Shown here: piece after piece, positions 44,601 through 54,107 of the stretch
How the letters are laid out: each line of letters opens with the position of its first letter
How positions within the stretch are numbered: position 1 is the first letter of the stretch
Source of the DNA: Russula earlei
Taxonomy: Eukaryota > Basidiomycota > Agaricomycetes > Russulales > Russulaceae
Assembly (NCBI GenBank): GCA_025769875.1
Contig: JAGFNK010000183.1
Coordinates: 1 to 64,000, forward strand
DNA length: 64,000 nt
Direction: 5' to 3'
Program-made: the position numbers and the translations under genes
The notes under the pieces: model-generated
Told to the model about the DNA's origin: nothing
Databases searched by the model: none
What the model saw: only the letters and a program-made list of their open reading frames with translations

Positions 44601-46319
44601 CCTCGCCTCGAGGGAAATCTCTGGAAACAGAAACAGGGAACGACAAACTATGGTTAAATTGGGGCAATTCGGACGATCGGATCACTCCGATCTTGTGATC
44701 GGCAGCCCCTCCAGTTCAAGTACACTCAATTAAACCAACCAACCACCACCACCACCATTCCATCGGACGTCGAACGTGACGCACACAGCCAACAGGCCGT
44801 ACGCCGTACGGCATCCTTTTTCGTAATTTGGAACCGACTCCTCGGTCAACCCGGCCTTCGTCTGCGCACCCCCGCCCCCGAGCTTCGTCTCATCTCACAC
44901 GGTGTGCCCCCTGCCCCCTGCAATCGCCGATGCGATTTGTGCGAATCCCCCCATTTGGTGCCCCACCCGCCTTTAGGGCCCTCAAAAAGACACACAACCT
45001 GAAGGCGTTATCACGGTCCGCTCGGTGCGCGAACCCCTGCCCTGGGGGAGGAAGCGTCTTCCCGAACGGGAACCCGAGCACGGGTTCAACAATGTCCGAC
45101 CGAACTGCGCTCTTCCAAAATCGTTCCGTCCCTCGACGCTGTGTGCTGGCTGTGCTGTGCAGCTGAGCTGGGCACTCACTTTTGTTTTCTTTTTTTTTGT
45201 TTATTTTTTTTTTTTTCCGTATGCGTTCATCCTCTAACGCTGCATCGCCCTTGCCACGCCCCGCCCCACTCCGTCCACGGCTTCCTTCCTTCTTCTCCCC
45301 CCTCTCGCCGTTGCCGTCGCCGCATCTCCCATCCATCACAGATCGTGTTCGCCACTGCCACAACAGACAGTTTCGAAAACCAAGCAACGCGACGAGGCTG
45401 TCCCAGAGCAACGACGAGAGACAGACCTTTCCGGTACGGTAGCGCATGTTGCGCACCCTCCCGCAACCGGAGCGGCTATCCCTCGCCGAAACGAGGAAGG
45501 TTCAGGGCGGGGGCGAGTCCTGTCCTGCTGTACTGTTGGTATGTCAAGTTGATCAGTGGCCACACGCGACGACGAGATACAACCATCCACACGTCAATGT
45601 CAATGTCACTTGTCACTTTCACTTATTCCTCTTTCCATCTCCATTCTATCGTCGCGGGCCTCGCCTTCGTGTCGTGGGACCCAGTCGGTATCTGGGGTTC
45701 TCTCGTGCCCGGCCGGATCTCCCACGGCAGACAACCGTCGAATCGATGATTCTCACAGATGCGCGCTAAGTTAAAAGTGGCCAGGTACTCGGACTCTGCC
45801 AGAGACAGGCGACCGTCTGTCTTGAGGACACAGATAGCACCAATACAGGACGGAAGGGAAGGGATCCTGTGCTAAACCCGCATGTGTTAATTATTGATGG
45901 GCCCGAGGCTAGAATGACCACACGAGGCCGCCTCGGGCAGGATGCGGTACATCATCACTTTATTGCAGTGTCCACCGAATACAACAAGTTTTACACGACT
46001 TTTTAGAATTGGGAATAACACTGTTTTCGGGTCTGCGCAGATCAGCATCAACAGCCACCATGAGGAGAGGAGGAAAACGGAAGGCCCGAAAGGGGCCCAT
46101 TTCGGGACGGCAGATAATGATGGGTCATTGTCAAGCGCCAGGCTAGACAGACCGCGATCATCACAATCATTCGTCGTGACGTCCGCCCTCCGCGCAATGA
46201 ACCGAGGGAGTCATCCTGTGCATCAATCGCTCCAGCTCCGGGACCCGAGCGCAGCTCGGTTTGTCAAACAAAGCACTCTCTTATCGGAAACATTCATTTC
46301 GCTTCGCTTTTGTTTTGCC
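41636..46319. other. Long intergenic stretch without a supported gene
   Basis: About 4.7 kb. Open frames here are short and show no family motif. A T(19) run lies near 44197-44216 and a second T-rich run at 45186-45216. Regions 44735-44765 (CCACCAA repeats) and 45180-45330 are pyrimidine-rich, as in basidiomycete promoters. A GT...CAG segment that could be a 53-nt intron (about 43170-43222) does not join useful frames. Confidence 0.5.
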
Positions 46320-48486
46320 CTAGTCGATTTTCAGCGGATCCACGCGCCGAGGAGACGGGAGCGTGGGCGCCTGCTGACGGGCTGGTTGCGGGGAATGCGT
46401 CGTTGACTTTGGCGGTGTGCGTGCCAGTGCACCTGGGGGTGAGCCGATGAGACGCGAGAGTGTCCACGGCAGCTCGTATCGAGCCAGGCCTGCCAAGTTG
46501 ACGTAGCGGGAAATCTCGAGGTGCAGCGTAGGGTAATACGTCGTCGACGCCTTGCGCGCAATCTAAAATTTCACGGAATCATATAAGTTTCGGGAACGGG
46601 ACGTTGGTTGCGATGGTTGTTACCAGGACGATTCGTTCGATACCAGAGAGGAAGAGATCGACATGAAGCCGGTGAGCAGATAGTTCGTGTTCCTTTGGCA
46701 GGTTAAGGTCCTGCGCTGCCTTGGCAAAGGCGTTCAGTAGTCGCAGGTGCGTCGTCTGTGGTATGTTTCCCCGGCTGGGTTAGTTCTCAACCTCTAGGGT
46801 TTAGATGAGATTACGACCGCACCAGATAGTTCATGGCCTCGAATTCGACACCACCGGTCATGCCGCCCGGGGCACGGGGTTTCTCGACACGCGTTTCATC
46901 GGTTTCAGAAAGGACCCAGATAGTGTTGTTGGGATGGCAGAAAATCCAGAAATAGTCACGACAAATGTCGGATAGCTCGTGCAAATAAGTCTTGTAGATA
47001 CGTGGGCGGTGCAGGGCATCGATGAACTCGTGCGGCGAAAGGGGAACCTCTGGCGCTTCGGCGGGTCGAGGAGCTGGTGTCAGTAGGAGGGAACGGAGGA
47101 GAGAATACGTAGTTTGATGGGGATGCGGAAGGGCGATTGTGTGGCGGGGAGACGTCTCCCAAACTTCCCTCCTTGGGGGTACAGATCCGAGGGAAGGGAG
47201 AGACGAAGGTGGGTAGAGGTCGAACAGGATCATCAACAATTCGACGATCAATTGTCGCGACGGAACATCGCCTGGCTTCTTGTCCGAGTAGAGAAGGGTT
47301 ACGAGCTGTACAAATGGAGTGGGACAAGAGCTACGAAGCGCAAAGCACCCGATCTCGGAAGTTGATAGTGCCTTGAGACATCGAAGGAGCTCGTGCAAGA
47401 GTTGGTCGTCGTGTTGTTCCTCGCTAGAGAGGGAAGGTTGAGAGATACAACAAACGTGGTCGCCATAACGCAGGCTTACCGCCATTCAACTTCGAGCAAC
47501 TCGTTGAGCCTAGTAAGCAATGCAGAGTAGCCACCTGCTTTTAAAAAATCCTGGGACCAGCTATACACGCGCCAGGACGGGCGCTCATCAGCGCCCACAT
47601 ACAGACACATAGAGCAGCGACCGCCACAGCTCTCACCTAGCGGCTTCGTTTCGAAGCAGCAAACACAACTTCTTCACGACATCCACCTCTAGTTCGAGGC
47701 TCGACTTACCCGTCAACAGGCTGACGAACTGCACTGGAGAGAAACCCTTCCCACGCGTTGCGCCATACAAATCCCCAGCGGCATTGGGAACAGACGACGC
47801 CACAAAGCCGGAGCGTGACTTTGGGCGGCCGGGTGACACCACGTCTACCGACACACCGCGCGAATGCTGGGGGCTGCCGGCCGCGGCAGCGGCAGCGGCG
47901 AGGGCGCTGGAGAGGACGGTTCCAGATGTGGTGGCCTTGGCAGGATGATCATTATTGGGGTGGTGGTCAGGGATGGCGCCGGCGCTCTTGTGGGGCGACT
48001 CGAGGTTGAGAGAGCCGCCGCTTTGCACGCGGCGTAGGTCACGTGCGGGCGCGGGCGCTGTGGCTGGTGCAGGGGCGAGGACATGAGAGGATTTGAGCAT
48101 GGCTGCTTTGACGGAAGATTCCATGCCAGCGAGCTTAGGACGAAGGGTGGAAGGGATCTGGAGATCGTCCTGCGTGTGAAGCAGTCAACTTGAGTGAACA
48201 TAGGGTTGGGAGAGGCGCCGGCACGCACCAAGAGGCGGTCGAATTCACGATCAGTGGTGTCCGCGTTGAGTGTGGTATGAGATATGTCACCCTTCCTTCG
48301 CTTCGACCTGTCCTGAGGGGTGGCCTTGCCTGACTTGGAGGCGGCAGCAGCCTTCACATTCGGGGAGGGGGGGGGGTCGGAATGAGCAGGACTTGGCAAG
48401 TTCTCCTTGCCATTCTCGATCAAGGGGTTCACGATGACAAACTCTGAAGAGGGAATGCGTCGCGGGGGAAGAATACCCTTGAACAT
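46320..48486 (-). CDS. GBD/FH3-domain protein (formin N-terminal type)
   Basis: Six exons, 615 residues: 48229-48486, 47637-48169, 47480-47560, 46823-47423, 46624-46755, 46320-46562. All introns are GT-AG, 56-76 nt, and every junction restores frame. After a basic, low-complexity N-terminus comes the GTPase-binding segment that opens exon 2 (LQIPSTLRPKLAGME.VKAAMLKSS, about residues 85-115), an Ala/Ser/Pro linker, then the armadillo-like FH3 region (LLRNEAA.W..DFLKAGGYSALL, ELLEVEWREE, ELLRCLKALSTS; about 240-300 and on to 530). In formins this half binds Rho/Cdc42 and holds the protein inactive. Here no FH1 or FH2 actin-nucleating part follows; the protein ends about 80 residues later. It may be a stand-alone Rho-effector or polarity scaffold. 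Donor 46822 is the less usual GTGCGG. Confidence 0.82.
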
Positions 48487-49186
48487 GGCAGGGAGAGGTT
48501 AAGGTCAGGTCCACACTAAAACCGCAGAATTCTGCCAACTCGAACTGCAAAGCAAAGATTTGGAAAGACGCGGTTCGTGTTGGGTCAGGTGACTCTACAC
48601 GTGATCGCGAGATCCCCCCGGAGGTCGTGATGCCGGTGAAGAGCGCCCGCAAAAAAAATCATCGCTACTTTCGTGCGCCCGTAGAATACAATTCTTAGCA
48701 ATGAATATGAGGGAGGTAAGGCTGGCACTTGGGCGCCCTATGCGCGCACGAGCAATGAGTCAGTCACAGCGCCGGGCAGTACTCACGTAATCCTGTCTCT
48801 GACCAATGGCAGCCTTCGAAGCATTTCCCGGTCAATCGGTATATAGCAACCACATCTCACGTCGCCACACAAATATATCCTTCCTCCTCTCCACATCCAT
48901 GCCCTCTGCCCCTCCCCCCCTTTCTCGCCCACTTCCCCCGTCCTTGGCCAGTTAACACTCCATATGAAGGGTGCGTTGGGAAAATAAATCGCTGCATTGC
49001 GAATCTAAACTATAGCAGCGTACATAAATCGAACAGAGATATACAGTACGTGGCCCAACGACACCGGATCAGTCCTTCGCGATACAAACATGATCACTAA
49101 CGAAGAATGAATGAATTAGGGGCTTGCGCGCTATAGCAGCTCGTTGCACCATCCATAGTACGTGTAATCGTCTCCTAGGCTCATCA
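48487..49186. other. Intergenic, includes a plus-strand promoter-like block
   Basis: Between the start of the GBD/FH3 gene and the end of the first Zn2Cys6 gene. See the CCAAT/TATA block and short frame at 48803-48955. Pyrimidine-rich 48885-48950. Confidence 0.5.
48803..48846 (+). promoter_or_regulatory. CCAAT box and TATA box, plus strand
   Basis: CCAAT at 48803-48807 and TATATAG at 48840-48846, about 30 bp apart, followed by a pyrimidine-rich leader with an ATG at 48899 (18 codons, MPSAPPPLSRPLPPSLAS). It points away from the GBD/FH3 gene, so it could be one side of a bidirectional promoter or drive a non-coding RNA that converges with the 49187-51820 gene. Confidence 0.35.
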
Positions 49187-51820
49187 TCATATCATGAGAA
49201 GCGTGAGTCCTCGTTCTTGCATAACTTCGCGCCACTCGACCTCTCTTTGGCCTGCATCTCTCCGCGCCCATACCTCGAGCATGACACTCTCAACTTGCCG
49301 GATGTTCGCACTTGTGCAGACCGAACCCACTTGACATAACCGCTTGTGGATGATATCTCGTGCCGTCGGCGAGTCTGTCATGAAGCCCGCAAACGCCAGA
49401 GGGAGCACCAGTCCAAGGTCCAGCCTCCCTAGGGGCATGTGCTTCAGTAGGTTCAAGATATTATTCACCGAACTTTGGATTTCAGGAACACCTATGTGAG
49501 CGCCCATCAACGTTATTGCTGCTGACAGAGACCGGCGCGCCCAGGACTCACCTGGACTGTTCCCACTGAGGACCATGTTCAGGTACAGGAGCGCACACTC
49601 TTGGAGAATCGTGGCAAGGATGCGGCGGCACGTGTCCTCATTAGCTTGCACCACGCGGCTCCCCTCGAAAGCCATCGGGTCGAGAATCGTCTGCCTGATT
49701 CCTCGCTCGATCACATTGCCTCGCATGACAAGCTCGCGCGTGGAGAGCTTGCCATCGCGTGCCTCATGGTCTTTCCAGTGCGCCAGCGCAGCTATTTCCG
49801 CAAATGCGAGCAAGACTTGCTCCGTGCATCCGACCAGTAAGGGAACGTAAAGCTCCCATTCTGGCGCTGGGCCGCCTAAAGCTCCACCCCAAATGTGATG
49901 TGGCGTGCTCGTTGCTGTCAACAGCCTCCGATATAGAGCGAGAAGTCGTGGGGGCTGCTGCAGCGTAACGCCCATGAAGATATCCATGCACTGTCGTCAA
50001 ATGATAGACCCTCAGTTTACTATCTCAGAACGGTGTTCAGGTGCAAATACGAACCATGGTCACTTTTGCTGCGTACGCTGCCGGCAGCGTCATATTCATG
50101 ATGAACAGGCGAGGGTTCTCGTCTACATGCATTCCCGTTTGAGCGAGCCAATCGCACGCCAGTTCGAGCATCGGTGTCCACTCGGTGCCTCCCACGCTCG
50201 CATTGACCCCAGCGACAACACCTCCGCGTGCTGCGAGGGAGTAGCTGATCAGGTGTATCGCTGCCATTGCTTCGGCTTGGGTACACCGCCCTTGTCTACG
50301 GGCTGTATCGAGCTGGTATGCCCCTTGATGAAAGAAGATGTGCGACTGCGTCTCTTCGATAAGGCTTGCATCTGACGGTAATGATGCACGGCGTTGTGCC
50401 TTTGCATATTGCCTACTTGAGATTGCACATAAAGCGTCCGTGAGCGCACCCGCCCCGATTGCCTCTCGCGATACGATCTGTACGGGGGCGTCAGGACTTT
50501 ACAAGTAAGGTTTAAAGCAGGCGGGCACTCACAGCCTGTATCGCGTCCAGGGCGACCTTGCATGTAAATAAAAACTGCAAACCGCGCACATGGTTGAAGT
50601 AATACGCGAGATGGTCCTGCTTTACAGCCGCGTCTTGATCCGTGAGTCCCACAGGCTGCATTGGCCATTGGAAATGTGCACCCGCTCCTGGAACATTACT
50701 GAAATTATCTGAGGGAAATGGCGAGGGACCACCGCCATCTGCTGACCCTGTGATGCCGGGCGAGGCTGATGGGCACAAGAAATGGGAAATTTCATTCTGT
50801 ATCCATGCATCTGAGAAGGAAGGCGATCCGGTAGATGGCGACGGCATGGGAGCATTGCCTGGACCATGAATTCAACATTCGAATCAGAGGACAGAGAAGT
50901 GAACCGTTCCTTACCTGAGATGGATGGCACACCTGACGGGAAGGAAAATTCAAGGTGCGGTGGGGGATCGTCATACGAGAACTGGAACGACCCGCGTTTG
51001 CTACCAGGACGGCTACGGATTGGACCGGAGCTTGGGGTGCCCGCCAAGGTGCCTGCTTGTGTGGACGGGCCGGCTGTAAGGGAAGTTCGTGGTTGGCCTC
51101 GAATGAGCCCTAGCCGGAGGAGGTGAGCCTTGATGTTCATCTTGTACGCTTGAACGGCCTCCTTGTCCTGTATTAGCGCCGGGAATGAGTCAGCCATGGA
51201 GCGGATGAGCGGTCGGATGACGCGCACCCTCATCCAGTCTGGCCTGCGAGGACCCCATCCGAGGCAGTCGAGCTGCAGACGTCGGCAAGTGCGACAGGAG
51301 TCGCCGTCTTCGCGCTGCTCGTCGCATTTCTGGGAAAAAAAAAAAAAAAGGAAAACAAGGCAGGGGTGGGACGCGGGAAGAGCGGGCCGGTGGTTAGCAT
51401 CGACGAACGACCATGTTGGGGGGGAGGAGGGGGGGCGCGTCGCCGTGCGGCGACGCGCCAACGGAAAGGACGTACTTTTCGTCGGAGACGGCAGGTCCTA
51501 ATGGAGATAGGGGAGACACCGACGGAGGGCATTCAGTCAAACGGGCGCGCCGAGTTTTTGAGGACAACGGGCACGCACCAGCAGCCGCCCCTCCCGGCGG
51601 TGGAGACCGTCTTTTGAATGTCGAGGGAGCTTCTGTGTGTTTGAAAGGACGGTCGGTTGGAGGCGTTGGATGTGGAGGAGGGGGAATGACCACCATCGGA
51701 AGCGGCGGGTTCTGAGAGAGGGACGATCGCGGGGGACGTCTCGACGGAGGAGTGAAAGTCGGAGGGGGAGGAATTTTCGGCGTTGTTGTGCAGATCGTCG
51801 GGTATAGGAGACTGAGCCAT
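49187..51820 (-). CDS. Zn2Cys6 transcription factor 1
   Basis: Eight exons, 703 residues: 51579-51820, 51476-51497, 51228-51329, 50915-51167, 50533-50858, 50055-50477, 49552-49990, 49187-49491. The zinc cluster (C-X2-C-X6-C-X9-C-X2-C-X6-C, about residues 79-110) is spread over exons 1-3; exon 2 is only 22 nt and encodes TCRLRRK. It is followed by the LGWGPRRPDWM linker and a fungal-specific regulatory domain (about 290-690, Fungal_trans_2 type: MAAIHLISYSLAARGG, CMDIFMGVTLQQPPRLL, EIAALAHWKDHEARDG). Such proteins bind DNA as dimers in the nucleus and activate or repress target genes; targets cannot be told. The start is the first ATG of exon 1. The intron at 49492-49551 is 60 nt and in frame, so retention would add 20 residues. 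Confidence 0.87.
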
Positions 51821-54107
51821 TGTGGGACGGGGGGGGAATGGGGAGGACGGAAGGAAAAGCGGAGAGGAATAGGAAGAAAAAAAAGATGGTAAAGTGAGTC
51901 AAGAGACCCGGGGGAAGATTATGAAGGAGACATGCAACTTTGATCTCTTTTACGATCTTTGGACAGGCCTGGTGAAATAAACAGACAGAACGAGAACGGA
52001 ACTGGAGGGGAATCTTCAATCCTCCTTATTTGGTAAGCCGGTGTGAGCGATTGGATTTCCCCCGGTCTGGTGTCCTGGTCCGCTTATTCGAACCGTTCTC
52101 CGGTTCGTTCAGCGCGGCCCTCGTCTCGCGTCTGTGCTTGTTGGGTGCAGATTCCTGAGAGCCAATCTATCTCGCTTTCAATGCGGCCGATTATTTCTAT
52201 TCACCCCTCCCCGATCAACGATTATTACTTCCGCTCGCCCGGTTCTCTCCTCTTTCTTTTCTTGCACAGTCCCTCCCCTTCTGTTGGTGAAGAGTTGGTA
52301 AACTGCGGAAAGTCCGATGCCCTTTTTTTTTTCTTCTTTTGCTTTACCTTTTTGCCTCGCTTTCCCCTTGACTCGTCTCCCTCTCCCGGTGATTCATCAT
52401 GTGTCAGCCCCCGCCCACAGGGCATCCCATCAAAACCCGTTGCATCCCAATCCAAATTCCATCTGCATCTGCATCTCACTCCTAAGCTACCGTCCGGAGA
52501 CTCGGCCCCACCGACGTAACACATATACCCCCATCCATACCTCCAGCCTACGTTCCCCTCCTGGAACGCTATGTGTACATTTAAACGTCCGTTCCCTGGA
52601 GCATGTGCTTCAGGTTCAGCGTCAGGAGCTCTCCCACATGGGTGTTTTTTTTTTCTACCCTATCCTCCCCTCCCCCCCCCACCCCAGCTCCTTCCCAACT
52701 TGGGGAGGACGTTCGCCAAAAATAAAATAAAAGTGAGATATCATCGCTTTGGGTCTCAAACTCCAGGCAGGCTGTGATAGATACGGTGATATGATGCCAG
52801 GATCTTACGTTACGTACACCACACCACCGTCCATACTTGGACTCGCGACTTTGCGGAATCCGGCCGTTCATGTCTACCTTAGTATAGCTCGTGCGCCCCC
52901 CTGCGTCCCCCCTGACTTGTTTGCACCGCTGTTGCACCGCCGCCTGTGCGGTGACTCCCAGGTTGCAAGATCACGGGTGCACCGGCCCTCATTCTGGTGG
53001 ACCCGTGTGTAATGTAGCCCCGATCAGGCGCTGTTGTCCGTTCATCAAAGGTCGCATCAGTCGTCTGGTGCATCGCACAGGACAACTTACAACAACTAAA
53101 CAGCACAAGTCATGATCACCGTGGCGACCGACAACGACACAAAACTCGCATTGTTATCACTGTGGCTCCGCCATCACCCCTATTGCTTGTATAGGCATCG
53201 CCAGGGCCAGGGCCAGATTTCATGATGTTCAGGATAGATGAAACTAACACGAAGATCGTGACAATAGCGAGATGGTCCCCTCGAGTAGTCACAAGAAGAG
53301 GGAGAAACGACGGACAACGGGGGGGGGGCAAAGGGCTCTCGGGCTGTCCCTGTCAATCCAGCCGGCTGTCCTTGCTTGTCATTGAACATGTCAACCCGGG
53401 TCACAGAAGACACGTTTTTAGTTTTGGCTATTTTTATTCCTTTTTCGTCCAAATTAAAATTATTTCCGATTAGTCAGTCAACAATCAGCGATCAGAAATT
53501 CGCAATTCGCCTTGACCTGACCTGGCCTTGCGTCTGCGTCTGCGTCTGCGTCTGTCTGTCTGCCTTGGGATTGGCCTGTGGTCGTGTGGCGCACATAGCA
53601 CAGCAATCCTTCAGGGGGTCTCAAGGCACACTGCAGTATTCACCATCTCGCCGGCGAAACATCAGTCGCGGCGCGTAGAGAGGTACACAGGACGCAGGGG
53701 AATGTGAGAGGGAAGGGGACAGCGGTCATGTACTTTCGACTCGAGGTCGAGGAGGAGGATTGGGGGGGGGGGGGGGTGAGGGGGCTAATGCGTACTTGGA
53801 AATTTTAGTGGTCGCGTTCGAGAAGGTTTTCGTGCTGTTTGTTCACCCCCCCAAGGCCGAGAAGAAAGAAAAAGAGGAAGGGGGGAGGCGGGGGCCAAGC
53901 CCACACAACTGAAATGCCCGCATCGGGGCGGGGGGGGGGGGGGTATCGTGACGTGAGGGTCAGCCCCGGCCACCCGCCTACCCGCAACCTCTTTACGCCC
54001 CCAAGCCCGGCCCATGCTATTAATCGCTTCGGTTCTCATCCTGTCTTTGTTTTCATATTTTCTTTCTCCTTCCCTGTCTTTTTTTTTTTTTTTCTTTCTT
54101 GCGCTTT
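51821..54107. other. Intergenic between the two Zn2Cys6 genes
   Basis: About 2.3 kb without a supported gene: promoter of factor 1 (next to 51821) and 3' region of factor 2. Contains pyrimidine-rich tracts (52260-52380, 52640-52690), a CTGCGT/CTGTCT hexamer-type repeat (53530-53566), and G runs at 53762-53776 and 53930-53942. Confidence 0.55.
53530..53566. repeat. Short hexanucleotide/tetranucleotide repeat
   Basis: Four copies of GCGTCT run into three copies of GTCT. Simple sequence; likely length-variable between strains. Confidence 0.7.

Noticed and set aside
44828..45749. Several overlapping frames of 100-200 codons on both strands
   Set aside because: They arise from GC-rich, pyrimidine-biased sequence with few stops. 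There is no domain, no consistent intron pattern and low-complexity translation.
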